A stretch of DNA of 64,000 bases from Monodelphis domestica (taxonomy: Eukaryota > Chordata > Mammalia > Didelphimorphia > Didelphidae). The first letter of the stretch is position 1; the number at the start of each line of letters is the position of its first letter. The DNA lies in contig NC_077228.1 of the NCBI RefSeq assembly GCF_027887165.1, forward strand, positions 208,122,777 to 208,186,776. The letters are read 5' to 3'. A program made the position numbers and the translations under genes. The notes beneath the pieces are model-generated. The model was not told where the DNA came from. It saw only the letters and a program-made list of their open reading frames with translations, and did not search any database. Shown here in pieces: positions 35,415-46,470 of the stretch.

Positions 35415-36240
35415 TATTATATCATCTGCAAATATTTATTATTTTGTTTCTTTTTTGCCTATGCTTATTCTCTAAATTCTATTTTCTTGTATTATTGTTG
35501 TTAGTATTTCTAAAATGATTTTTTTGACAGTGATAATAGATATCCTTACTTTACTTCCAGTCTTATTGGAAAATCCTGTTGTGTTTTCCCATAATAGATA
35601 ATACTAGATTGGTTTTGGATATAGACTTCTTATCACCTTAAGAAAAAAGTCAATTTATTCCTGTACTGTCCAGCCTTTTCACCACTATTAAAGAATGTTG
35701 TTTTTTTATCCAAAGATTTTTCTTCATCCATTGATATACTCATGTAGTTTTGGTTCCTTTTGTTATTAATATGGCTTAATATGTCTGGTTTTTCTTCCAT
35801 AGGAACCAGTTCCTGTGTTTCCACTCTAAATCTAATCTGATCATAATGGTATGATCTTTTAAAAATGTTGTTGGAGGTCCTTTGCTAATGTTTAATTTAA
35901 TATTTTTGCATCAGTATTCATTAGTCATATTGGTCAGTCTATTTCTTTATCTGGTTTATCTTTTCTTGGTTCAGGTATAATATTGTCACATAAAAGAAGT
36001 TCGTAGGATGGCATATCTCCCTATTTTTGCAAATGTAATATTGGAATCAATTGTACTTTGAATTCTTTATAGAATTTCCTTGTAAAGCAATTTGATCTTT
36101 TTTTTTTCTTTTTGGAGTACCTAAATGGTTTGTTCAATTTATTTTTTTGAGTTCAGATTACTTAACTCTTTTTTATTTTGATAATCTAGGTATTTTGTGT
36201 TTTTGGAAATTTGTAAATGCCCATTTTATTTATCATTTAA
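35415..36240 (-). mobile_element. L1 ORF2 RT-domain fragment
   Basis: On the minus strand it translates to ORF2-like pieces: 'MSISMDEEKSLDK' (within a 63-codon frame at 35,633-35,824), 'GSKVRISI', and near 35,430 a degenerate catalytic 'FADDII' (from YADD-type motifs). Many stops; dead. Confidence 0.7.
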
Positions 36241-36245
36241 AATAT

Positions 36246-38370
36246 TTTTAGATGCTCAAATACAACGTTTTTGTGATCTAAACAAAAAAGAAAAGGGAAT
36301 GGCATTAACAAATAAGATTCATAACTGAATATCGTGATGAAATTGTAGCCGCCATATTTGAAACTCAAAAGAGACATAATTGCAGTCTCAAAAATAGCTA
36401 AATACACCAGGTCCAAAATATGAATTACATATTTTTAAACTGCTACAATCACATCAAATTCCATTTATTTTCTTTAGCATCCCAAAGATTAAGCATATGT
36501 TCTACTCAGCTATATAATAAAGTGACAAGCATTCTACACCACTGTCATCACAAGATAGTTGCCTATTAAATAAGCACTCTGACATTAAACTCTGGTTTCA
36601 TTCTCTTACAGGTCATGATCTCCATTAGGGAGTGCAGTTGTCTGAGCAATCTGTAAGTCCCGTGTAAACTGTGCTGCCAGTGCTGGGCCCATGACAAACT
36701 CTACATGACAAACACCAAATTAAGGTCTTCAATAAATTTTCTAGCAAGCTGAAAGGAGAGCTTCTCAATGTTGTAGTTACTTTTTGCTGACATACTATCA
36801 TAATCTAGAGATTCTTCTTCCTATGGGAGACAATGGATTTCACTTTTAACTTTCCCAACCTTATTATCAACTTTGTTGACATGCAGTACTATAAGTATAT
36901 TCTAAAATATTCATACCAGATCTCTGTATCAGGTACATTTTTGTAAGTAACTCTTAATGTTACATCAAACATTATCCAAGCACTGAGCTTGGATATAATA
37001 ACTATTTCTCAGACCACTAAATTTCTCTTGGCCAGCTGCATCCCATTTGTTGAATTTAATTGTATCTTTGTTAGTAGGGAACACAAGGTGATGGACCTCA
37101 ACATCCAAAGTGGCTACATACTTCTTTTCAAATTTACCATTCAAATGATATTTTATAAATGTGTGTAAATCTTGAAATCTCTCAGACTTGTGAATGTTAA
37201 AAATTTCCCCATTGGGGAATTCTTAATTGGAACAAGTTCCCTACTGAGAAACATTCCCCATTTTGATGTGAGAACTCACCAGGATCAGAAATGGGAGGAC
37301 CTCTACTCCAACCATACTTAAGACTGCTTTAGGGGAGAAAACTCCTTGCTATGGGAGGACCCCTACTCTACCTGTACTTAAGACTACTTTAGGAGAGAAA
37401 ACTCCTTGCTAAACAATGAAAGTACTTGGATCCATGCTTATGGTGGGGCTAGGAGTTCTTTGAGCCAGGCCTGTTTTTAGAATTGATACAATGGGATGCT
37501 AGGTACCTAAAAGGGTCGGGCAAGTTTTCTCTTGATGAGATTAGTTGACTCAGCTGTGTTTTCTCTCGTTCAGACTTACTGAGGAGATTGGTCGACACAG
37601 CAGCATTTTTTCTGATTCAGACTTACTGAGGAGATTGGTCAACTTAGCAGGAATTTAGATGGGCAGTCCTTTGGAAAGCATCTACAGTGATTGGTAGATG
37701 TAGGGACTTAGGGGAGGTGACATGGGAGAAGAACCCCTATATAAGAAAAAGCAGAATCCTTTTGGAGAAATCCTTTTGGAGGATCTCTGATGAGGATCGC
37801 TTGGGAGGAATCTCTTGAGAGAGGCTCTGGAGAAGGGAAGCTCTTGGAGGACAATCTCTAAGGAGGTCTTGCTAGAGCTCTCTCTGGTGAAGTCAGATGA
37901 GATGGAGCTGGCCTGGTGTCACTAGAATCCTTGTTTAGGCAGACCTTGTGGTGAGTGTTAAAAGACTGATTGATTCTCTCTCTTAAGACTCAGGTCTAGG
38001 CCATATTGGCTTGAGGCCCTTCATAATTATTCCTTTCCTACTCTTTCTCTCTTTCTCCAATTCCTCATTATATTATTAATTAAAAATCTCTATAAAACCC
38101 AGTTGACTTTTGTATTTGAATAATTGGGAATATTTCCCTGGCGACCACCTTATATTTGATTTAAAAACCAAGACACTGTAGTGATACATATTTTCTGCAG
38201 TCAAATTTACTCATCCTCTCTTATATCTATCACAATTTATATCTTCCACTATTTTAATCACTACAGTTTAAAACCTCAACCATTTTAAATATCTCATGTG
38301 GTTTTCCAGTTCCTCCATCACCATTGAATGCAAGTTTGAACTGAACTTGGGGTTTTTCTTGGATGGTCAT
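36246..38370 (-). pseudogene. RAN GTPase processed pseudogene, split by an LTR
   Basis: RAN is the small GTPase of nucleocytoplasmic transport. This is an intronless, decayed retrocopy on the minus strand in two parts, 38,370-38,301 (N-terminus) and 37,159-36,246 (rest plus 3' UTR). Landmarks read on the minus strand: start ATG at 38,370, 'QEKPQVQFKL' then P-loop 'GDGGTGK' (38,301-38,325); '[18 protein letters not shown]'; '[11 protein letters not shown]' (37,042-37,013, DTAGQ degraded); 'YYIQAQC'; 'NKVD' near 36,890; 'SAKSNYN' near 36,785; C-terminal '[19 protein letters not shown]' and a stop at 36,608-36,606. A RAN-like 3' UTR follows to about 36,246. It has several frameshifts, premature stops and lost catalytic residues, so it is non-functional. 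The two parts join at the same codon region (GK-TTF-VKRHL). Confidence 0.9.
37164..38296 (+). mobile_element. 1.13-kb solo LTR inside the RAN pseudogene
   Basis: Ends TGTAAATC...ATATCTCA (TG...CA), flanked by TGTG at 37,160-37,163 and 38,297-38,300. Removing it and one TGTG restores continuity of the pseudogene, which fixes both boundaries. It contains TATATAA at 37,738-37,744 and an ATTAAA-type polyA motif near 38,078. An exact-period 60-bp tandem duplication (37,291-37,350 / 37,351-37,410) and a second direct repeat (37,569 and 37,616) lie upstream of the TATA box, where U3 enhancers sit. The 4-bp duplication suggests class I ERV. No internal viral genes are attached. Confidence 0.85.
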
Positions 38371-38600
38371 TATGATGATTCAGAATCATTTCCATCCATC
38401 CGTCCATCTCCACCTGACTGTAATTTATTATTTTTAGTGTCATATAATTGGTTGAAAAAGCTTCTAATAAAATCTATTTATTTTTCTTCATTTATTGTGA
38501 GTTCTTTTTCATTTTTGCTATTGGCAGGTTGATTTTCCTCTTAAAAAAAAACAGTATAACTAATGGCTTATCCCTAAAAAGACTAGCTCCCATTTAAAAC
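38371..38600. other. Intergenic between pseudogene and SINE
   Basis: AT-rich; could include the RAN 5' UTR remnant. Not otherwise recognised. Confidence 0.4.
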
Positions 38601-38604
38601 AAAC

Positions 38605-38760
38605 AAAAACCCTTTATGTTCTGTCTTAGTATTAATTCTAAGACAAAAGAGTGGCAATTAAGGTTAACTAGCAATCAGGGTTATTCTGAGGTAGATTTAA
38701 ACCTAGATTCTTCTAACCCCAGACCTATTGCTCTCTCCACTATTCTACCTAGCTGTCCCT
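38605..38760 (-). mobile_element. WSINE1-like SINE
   Basis: 'ttctgtcttagtattaattctaagac' tail and 'ctattctacctagctgtccc' head. Confidence 0.85.
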
Positions 38761-38804
38761 TCTCATTTTTTTCATCAGTTTTGTGAGGTTTTGGTTTTTG
38801 CTTT

Positions 38805-39552
38805 CAATTTTATTTATTTTTCTTTTCTTTTAATTATTTCCTTTTTATGAAAATTTTATTTAATTAGTCAATTTAGAATATTTCTCCTTGGTTACAAGAA
38901 TCATGTTCTTTCCCTCCCCTCCCCTCGCCGACATGCAATTCCACTGGGTTTTACATGTGTCTTTGATCAAAACCTATTTCCATATTGTTGATATTTGCAT
39001 TAGGGTGATCATGTAGAGTCCACATCCCCAATCATATCCCCAACTACCCATGTGATCAAGCAGTTGTTTTCTTCTGTGTTTCTGCTCCCACAGATCTTCC
39101 TCTGAATGTGGATAGCGTTCATCCTCATAAGTCCTTCAGAATTTTTCTGGATCATTGCATTGCTGCTAGTAGAGAAGTCCATTACATTCAATTGTACCAC
39201 TGTGTATATAAGTCTCTGTATATAATGTTCTCCTGGTTTTGCTCCTTTCACTTTGCATCAGTTCCCAGAGGTCATTGCAGTTCACATGGAATTCCTCCAA
39301 TTTATTATTCCTTTGAGCACAATAGTATTCCATCACCAACATATACCACAATTTGTTCAGCCATTCCCCAATTGAAGGGCATCCCCTCATTTTCCAATTT
39401 CTTGCCACCACAAAGAGTGCTGCTATGAATATTCTTGTACAAGTCTTTTTCCTTATTATCTCTTTGGGGTATAAACCCAGCAGTGCTATGGCTGGATCAA
39501 AGGACAGACAGTCTTTTAGTGCCCTTTGGGCATAGTTCCAAAATGCCCTCCT
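38805..39552 (-). mobile_element. L1 3' UTR, 5'-truncated
   Basis: T-rich tail followed by the same 3' UTR as at 20,941-21,700 ('aattagtcaatttagaatattt', 'gttctcctggttttgctcc', 'caacatataccacaatttg'). It ends abruptly at about 39,550. Confidence 0.88.
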
Positions 39553-39624
39553 TTTCTTGTTCTTTTGAACTGAATATCCAATCCCATCTCTGATCTCTTC
39601 TTCCCTAGATTTATTATTTATTTA

Positions 39625-39818
39625 TTTTAAAAACCTTCCATCTTAGAATCAATATTGTGCATTGGTTCCAAAACAGAAAAGCAGTAAGAGTTAAGTAATG
39701 GGAGTAAGTAACTTGTCCAGGGTCACACAGCTAGGAAGTGTCTGAAGCTAGATTTGACCCCAGGACCTCCCATCTCTAGGCCTGGCCCTCTATACACTGA
39801 GCCCTTAGTTGCTCCATT
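39625..39818 (-). mobile_element. WSINE1-like SINE
   Basis: 'cttccatcttagaatcaatattg' tail, 'gggtcacacagctaggaagtg' core, 'gagcccttagttgctcc' head. Confidence 0.88.
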
Positions 39819-40135
39819 AGCTTGGTTATGAATAAATTTAAATTTATGAGGGTTAATTAATTAGGTTAATTGGGTGCATTGTGAGGTAACTTACAAGAGG
39901 CAAATCCTGGGGCAGCATGAGGGCAAAGTAACATGGTGGATCCCTGAACCTACCCCAGGCCAGGTCATGTTTTATATAGAAGTAGAACAAAGAAAACCTA
40001 GTGCCAGGGATGGCCCAGGGCCATGTGCAAGTTTTCCCAAAAGAGCTTCTTTTGCTGTTTACTCAAGGTAGTTTACATTCTCTGTGGAGTCAAAAGTTAT
40101 GCTCTCACTTTTGCTACCACTGTAGAGCTGGTCAA
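39819..40135. other. Intergenic, no recognised feature
   Basis: I recognise neither a gene nor a repeat. Confidence 0.45.
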
Positions 40136-40270
40136 GTCAACAACCATTAATTAAATGCTTACTAAGTGCAAGGAGTTGTGTTAAGCCCTGGAAATACAAA
40201 ACAAATAAAGATAAAAACAGTCCTGACTCACCAGGGGCTTCCCTTTTAATAGGGAAAGAGAATAGGGAAA
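40136..40270 (-). mobile_element. L2 3'-end fragment
   Basis: 'accattaattaaatgcttactaagtgcaagg...ccctggaaatacaaaac'. Confidence 0.65.
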
Positions 40271-40650
40271 GAGCATAAAAAAAGGGAAGCTGCAAAGGAT
40301 GGAGGTCTGTAAGGTGGCATGGCAGAGAAAGAAATCCAAAGAACTAGGAGCAGATGCCAGATGGAAATGAAGGAATAAATATGTCCCTAATACTTCCTAA
40401 AATGGAAGTTCTGGGAGGAATGCTAAGTACCCCGATAATCCTTTTTTGGGAAGATGATAGATGTGAACATACCTAAGCTTTAAGTAGTCTCCTCTGGGGC
40501 TCCAGGATAGGGCACAAAGAACCAAAGACAATAAAGATTCTTTTCTGGATCAGGAACCCCTCAGACCACAAATTGGCTGTATATGAGTCCAAAGTTGAGT
40601 AGAAGAGGGTCATTCATCTTCCCTGAGCCATTAAGTTATCACAATTCTTT
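40271..40650. other. Intergenic, no recognised feature
   Basis: Lies between two L2 pieces and may be decayed L2. Nothing firm. Confidence 0.4.
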
Positions 40651-41700
40651 AACATGTTCCTTTCAGCAATTTATCAAACAACAAGTACTTAACTAGATCT
40701 TAGACATTGAGCTAAGTGCTGGAGAAACAAATAAAGGTGAAATATGTAAGCAAATAGGTACAACATATGAATAAATGAGTGCATATATAATACAAAGAAT
40801 ATGGAAAGTAATCATAGAGGGGAAGGCTGGCAGGATTGGGTAAGGCTTCACACAGAAAGTAGTGTTTAAAATGAGTCTTGAAGAATGACAGGTATTCTAA
40901 GAGGTAGAGATGAAGAAGATGGGCATTAAAGGCACGAGCAACAACAAATGTAAAAGCATATAGATGGGAAATCAAGTATCATATCAATAACTAGGACAGT
41001 TTGGATGGAGCAGAGAGTGAAGGGAGGGTAGAAAAATCTATGAAGTCTGGAAAGGTATGAAAGGACCCTTCCATATATATATATATGTATACACACACAC
41101 ACACACACACACATATGGGATATAAAGAACTTTAAATGCTCAACAAAATACTTTCTATTTGACCCTGGAGATCCTGGGATGCCATTGGAGTCTAATGAGA
41201 ATGTGTAGGAGGTGAGGAATGGTTGAGAATCAGGTGAGAGTCAGATCTATGCTTTAGGAAAATCATTTTGGTAATTATGTGGAGTAGAGATTGGATTGGG
41301 GAGAAATGAGGTAGGAAGCCCAATTAGAAGGCTCTGCCAATATTCTAGGTGAAAAATAATGAAGCCCTGAACTAGGGTGAAAATAGAGATAAAGACACAC
41401 ATATGAACCGTTATCAAGGTGAAAACGACTAAGATTTGGCAGCTGATTAGATATGTAGAGTGAGTAAAGAGGGAGGAGTTGGGAATGACAGTGAGGCTGC
41501 CAACCACATTGACTAAGGGGATGATGGTGCCCTGAATAGTAATAAGAAGTTTGGAGGAGGAATGGGTGTGGGGGAAAAGATAAGGAGTTCTGTTTTGGAT
41601 ATATTGAGTTTGAGATGCCCCTGGGACAACCAATTGGAAATGTTCCTTAGGTAGTTGGGTAAAAAGAGAGCAGAGCTTAGGAGAAAAACAAGCCCTGCTA
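40651..41700 (-). mobile_element. L2, long fragment
   Basis: Reverse complement of the L2 3' third: 'gctaagtgctggagaaacaaataaagg' at the start, 'cctggagatcctgggatgccattggag', 'gctttaggaaaatcattttgg', and 'gagttctgttttggatatattgagtttgag' near 41,590. A 128-codon minus-strand frame (41,247-41,633) is decayed L2 ORF sequence. Confidence 0.7.
41072..41116 (+). repeat. (TA)n/(CA)n microsatellite within L2
   Basis: 'atatatatatatatgtata' then 22 bp of CA. Confidence 0.95.
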
Positions 41701-41714
41701 GAGGTTGTTTTCTT

Positions 41715-41900
41715 TGTAGAAAGAGCCCTGGTTCTAAAGTCCAGGACCTGAGTTCAACTCACACCTCTATCACTTACTACCTATGTGACTTTAAGTCACA
41801 TGACCTCTCCAGGCCTCAGTTCCCTTACCTATAAAAGGAAATTGAACTATATGGTACCTGAGGTCCTATTCAGTTTTTAATCTATCATTCAGTGATGTGG
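41715..41900 (+). mobile_element. MIR
   Basis: 'ccaggacctgagttcaactcacacc' head, 'acctctccaggcctcagttccc' core, 'cctgaggtcctattcag' 3' part. Confidence 0.75.
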
Positions 41901-42004
41901 AGATGAAGAGTTCATAACAAAGACATCAAGGAACAAGATAGGAGAACTTGAGAAGGATTTTGCTGATCCTAGGAAAGGGTTTCTGACTCTTAATTTAATT
42001 AATT

Positions 42005-42135
42005 TTTTAAACTTTTACCTTTAAACCTAACTTAAGTGATTTTCCCAGGGTCACATAGCTAGGAAATACCTGAGGCCAGCTTTGAATCTTCCCCCTCTAC
42101 GTCTGGCTCTCTGAGCCACCTAACTACACCCTGCC
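42005..42135 (-). mobile_element. WSINE1-like SINE, partial
   Basis: 'ttttcccagggtcacatagctaggaaa' and 'ctctgagccacctaacta'. The tail is decayed. Confidence 0.75.
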
Positions 42136-42955
42136 TCAATTAAAAAAAAATAACTGTTATCCCCTCCCCCTGCCCCCATCATATTCTCATCCCTTCACTT
42201 TTTCCTGTCCAATGAGCTATCTCTTATAACCAAGAATACAAAATGATTTGACTTTTTTCCTAAAAGAGCGTAATAAGAAAAAGCCTATGGACTTTAAGCT
42301 GAAAGAGTAAGGCATTACCCATTCTTCCCCTGAGGAAAAGCTAGCCAAAAGTTTTGGCTGAGTCAGAACAGCTTTCTATACAACAGTATCCTGTGGAGTA
42401 GCATCTGGCAGAGACTACAGCAGCTCAGTATCCATCAGAGACTATGAAACTAACAGGAAAAGGGTCTAATAGGATTTGTGCCATAACAGCACTAGTAGAC
42501 TCTAGAGACCCATCAGTGAAGCACAAGGGATAAGAGTTATCTTTCTATATATGTACCTTGGCTATATGTTCCTTACATACAAGTCCCTCCACATGTATCC
42601 ACTTTTATTCTTGATGTGTATATTTGTGATGTTGTAAAGAAAAAAGTCTGGAAATAAGCTTCTGAACAAATTGATTTAATGATGGTAAGCATATCACACA
42701 AAGCCAATGATACATTGACAGAATCAGTAGGTCTGCAGACCACCTAGCATAGTCTGAGACCCTGAACATCAGATGTGACACAGACAAAAAGAGGAACTTA
42801 CAAATTTATTTACTGTCCTCTCCAAGAGAGTGCTAGAATCCTATGTATTGTTCTTTGTGAGAGGGTTAGGGAGGGGGTGGCTCAAGATGATAGTGGTAAA
42901 ATATCTGTGCCTCAGTGGAAAATTTAAATGCATGGTCGCCTTAGTCTCTACAGTA
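42136..42955. other. Intergenic, no recognised feature
   Basis: AT-rich with no convincing gene. 42,165-42,240 may be an old L1 3' UTR piece. Confidence 0.4.
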
Positions 42956-42959
42956 ATTT

Positions 42960-43600
42960 TATTTTATTTTTTTGGTAAAGATATTTATCTTACCAATTAT
43001 ATACACTAACAATTTTCTACATAAGTTTTCTGAAGTTATATGATTGAAATTGTCTTTCTCCCTCCCTTCCCTCTCCCTTCCTAGAGTTGGTAAGCAATTT
43101 AATCTGTTATACATGTATTATCATGCAGAACATTTCCATATTGTTCATTTTTATGAGAGAATACTCATATAAAACCAAAACCTCCAAATAAATTAAAGTG
43201 AAAAATTGTATGCTTTGATCTGAATTCTGACTCCAGACGTTCTTTCTCTGGTGGTAGATCGCATCCTTTGTCATAAGTCCTTCAAAATTGTCCTGGATTG
43301 CTAAGAGTAGCTAAGTATCACAGCTGATCATTCCACAATATTGCAGTTACTGTGTACAATGTTTTCCTGGTTCTGCTTATTTCACTCTGCATCAGTTCAT
43401 GTAGGTCTTTCCAGTTCTTTCTGAAATCATCCTATCCATCATTTCCACAATCATATTCCATCACCATCATATTACACAATTTGTTTAGCTATTCCCCAAT
43501 TGATGAATATCTTCTCAATTTCTAATTCTTTGCCAAAAAGAACGGCTATAAATATTTTTGTACAATCTATAATCATTTGACAGTCATCTCAAAAGCATGT
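42960..43600 (-). mobile_element. Older L1 3' UTR
   Basis: 'tgttttcctggttctgcttatttcactctgcatcag' and 'cccaattgatgaatatcttctcaatttc' match the plan of the younger copies at 20,941 and 38,805 but with more divergence. Confidence 0.8.
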
Positions 43601-44585
43601 TTCTGTATCATTAGTGAATGTAGAGATGTACATTACAAAAGAACTTGTTTGTACACTAAGAAAGATCAATATCACTTCTATAGGTCGATATGAATATAGA
43701 GCTCTCTATGATTATAAATGATTACCTTACTTCTGCTAGAAGTATTTACTGCTATTAGAGATTATATATTAAAGATGCCATATTCAGTCATTTAGTCAAC
43801 TCATAACTGGAACTACCTCATACTATTAAATCAACAGTTACAACTTAACAATCCTATTTATCTACTAATAATGATTCCTAATTAATGATAATAGTTCTAA
43901 GGCAATAATCAACTTTATCAGTGTGCGTTTCTTCAAGTTCATGAGGGAAATGTTTTGTGCCTTCTTTTTTTAACTCTGTCATTTCATTAAAACCTTTTAA
44001 ACTTAACTTGTATCCTCTTGCTGACCATTAAAAATAAACACAATGGTGGGATCTTGTTTTGGGGGGATAAGACCACCAAATTACCTTGAACTGGGAATAG
44101 TTCTTCTCTGGGGCTCATTCCTTGTGAGATGGAAGAGGTGCTACATACTACTGCATCCACTGTCTGGCTTTTGCATGAGTTGGAGCTGTTATTTGCTTCT
44201 TTTAAAATAAAACTCTCTAAGTGCTTTTGCAAACATTACCCATATTTTGACCAGAGTACATTCATCTGCCTTAGAAAGGATGGAAATTCTAATGGAACAG
44301 GAAGCACTCTGGAGTAAGCACCTATTAGGGAAAGTCATGGACCACGAGTTTTGTCATTCTCTGGAGCCAACTGCTTGCAAGGAGGTGAGTTTTCCAGGTT
44401 TCTGTTTAATGGTGGGGGGTTTTAGAATTCAACACACCCGAAGAATGTGGGAACACATTTGTGCCATCTCAGACTCTGTACAATAAGAGTTGCATAAGTA
44501 TCAAGTAAGGTCACAAATGATTAATTGAAAAAGGGGGGACCCAGTTTGGGGTCCCTTATTTGTCTGCCTCTATGCCCAATAAGGC
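43601..44585. other. Intergenic upstream of MRC2, no recognised gene
   Basis: Short overlapping frames only; no repeat recognised. Confidence 0.45.
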
Positions 44586-44587
44586 AG

Positions 44588-44825
44588 AAGCAGGTAGGTG
44601 GCACAATAGAGTGTAGAACCTGGAGTCATGAAGACTCCTCTTCCTGAGTTTAAATCTAGCTCAAACACTAGCTGACTCTGAGCAACCCTGCTTGCCTTAG
44701 GTTCCTCGTATGTAAAATGATGTGGAGAAGGAAATGGCAAATTATGTCTCTCTGCCAAAACAAAACAAAGCAAAACTCCAAATGGGGTCACAAAGAATCG
44801 GACATGATTGGAAAAATGAGTGAAT
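44588..44825 (+). mobile_element. Mar1-like SINE (+ orientation)
   Basis: The only forward copy here: tRNA head 'gcaggtaggtggcacaatagag', core 'gtaaaatgatgtggagaagg', tail 'aatggggtcacaaagaatcggac'. Confidence 0.88.
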
Positions 44826-45059
44826 AACAGGCACAACACCCTGGTCAGATCACAGGGAGAGGATCATCAATACCCTCTCTTCTTTTCAGTATTCCAAAAA
44901 ATGGGGAGGTGAGCGGGGTAGAGAAGTGGATTGTTCCTCTTGGAGAAAGGGATTTTGGGAGAAGGTGGAGGAGGAGATGGGAAGAAGGGTGGTTTGTCCT
45001 CGTGGGGATGGAGGAGAAAACAGAGGTTGCTCGGTACATAGCACCAGCGGTTCTCTGGA

Positions 45060-45898
45060 ACTCTAGAGTTTGGATTATGCTCGAATTGGTCGCGTCAGTC
45101 CCCATTCCTCAGCCGTCTGGGCCTCACTGCCCCGTCACCAACACCGGGTGAAGCGTGCAGAAAGTTTTGCAACCGCTTTCCCAGCCAGCTCCAGCCCAGC
45201 CGTCCGTGACGCAGTGTCTGGGGCTCGAGGCCCGGACTGCGAGGGAAGGAGAGAAAGAAAGGGGAAGGAGGAAAAGAAAAGGGAGAAAGAGACAGACAGA
45301 CAGACAGAGGCCCAGAGAGAGAGAGATTCGTTGTCATCCCTGTACACACCCCTTCCCTGCTCTCCCAGTTGCTAACAGACATACTACCCGCATAGCTTTC
45401 GTCTCTACTTATCATCATCACTCACTTCTCTTTCGCCCCCTCGTCTTTCCCTGGCTCATTCTTTTTTACCCCGTTCCTTTCCCCCACCACCCCTCTCTCC
45501 ATCGGATACATTCTTCCATTCTTCTTTGGTCCCTGCTTTCTCCATCTCTCTCTTTCTCTGCTCTCCCCCCTCCCACACTTCCCCTTTGCTTCTTTGCTGC
45601 CCCTCAAACCCTCCTCCCTGGTTCCTCCCCTCCTCCTCCAACCCTTCCCAGCCTCCCTATCCCTTCTCTTCCCTCAATTCTCCTCCCTTCCCTTTCAATC
45701 CCCTCCCCTCCCTTCTCCTCCCCTTCTTTGGGAGGCATCACTCCATCCTGGCCCGGGGAAGGACGCAAGGCATCTCCAACCTAGCTCCGGGGCCCTCCGG
45801 TTCACGCTTCTCCAGCTCCTCGCCCTCAGTCCATCCATCCATCCATCCATCCCTTTCTTATCCTAGTGCCCGGAACCCCGGCGGAGTCAGTCCCCGGA
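45060..45898 (+). promoter_or_regulatory. MRC2: MRC2 promoter / 5' UTR region, CpG-enriched
   Basis: CG dinucleotides are frequent here and rare in the flanks (clusters near 45,160-45,245, 45,745-45,815 and 45,870-45,900), as in a weak CpG-island promoter. No TATA box is evident. 45,420-45,730 is a long pyrimidine-rich stretch on the + strand, and (CCAT)n lies at 45,831-45,852 just before the start codon. The transcription start cannot be fixed from sequence. Confidence 0.6.
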
Positions 45899-46058
45899 AT
45901 GTGGCTCCCCTGGCTGGCTCCTGCTCCCTGGCGTCACCTGCTGCTGCGTTGTGCCCTGTTTCTCGGAAGTGTGGCGTTTAGCCCCTCAGGATCCTGGATC
46001 AACCCCGCGGGGGCAGCCACAGTCGCCACCCCCTCTGGTCCCACCACCGCCCCAACTG
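45899..46058 (+). CDS. MRC2: MRC2 (Endo180/uPARAP) exon 1: signal peptide exon
   Basis: MRC2 is a single-pass endocytic receptor of the mannose-receptor family. It binds and internalises collagen and partners the urokinase receptor. Its ricin-type, fibronectin type II and C-type lectin domains are encoded by later exons, not in this window. The exon opens with ATG at 45,899 (moderate start context, G at -3) and encodes 53 codons plus one base. It starts MWLPWLAPAPWRHLLLRCAL, a hydrophobic signal peptide that aligns by eye with the human start around 'PAPW' and 'LLRC'. A Ser/Pro/Thr/Ala-rich segment follows (residues 27-53, ending GPTTAPT). The donor gtaagg is at 46,059 and the intron is phase 1. 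An upstream in-frame GTG at 45,866 is not a credible start. Being next to TLK2 supports the call. I could not find exon 2, so identity rests on the signal sequence and synteny. Confidence 0.82.
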
Positions 46059-46199
46059 GTAAGGCGCTGCCAGCTTGGGGGACTGTTCCTCTGGGAGCTG
46101 GGAGAGGAATTGGAGAAGGAGAAGGGACGGTGTGGGAAGAAAAAGGGGGCTCTTTTTTTTCTTATCTCCTTTCATTCCTTAGCAGAGGTGCGTGCATTA

Positions 46200-46380
46200 G
46201 AGGGTGAGGAGAGAGGTATGGAAACAAAATTCTCTCTTCATTTCTATAAAGGAAGGAGGAGGAGGTAAGGAAGAGGGGTTAAAGAGTGAAGGGAGAGAGG
46301 GAAGAAGGAAAGGAAAGGGAGCAAAGAGATTAGGAAAGAAAGAGCAGGGGAGGGAGGGAAGGAGGGAGGGAAGTGGGGGG

Positions 46381-46470
<90 letters not shown>

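Noticed and set aside
41247-41633. 128-codon minus-strand frame
   Set aside because: Lies inside a reverse-oriented L2 fragment and follows L2 coding order.
45866-45898. Upstream GTG start for MRC2, adding 11 residues
   Set aside because: GTG is not a normal vertebrate start, and the ATG at 45,899 directly precedes the signal peptide.
45155-45981. 209- and 151-codon + frames upstream of and across MRC2 exon 1
   Set aside because: They come from the pyrimidine-rich promoter region and are out of frame with the MRC2 start; no conserved domain.
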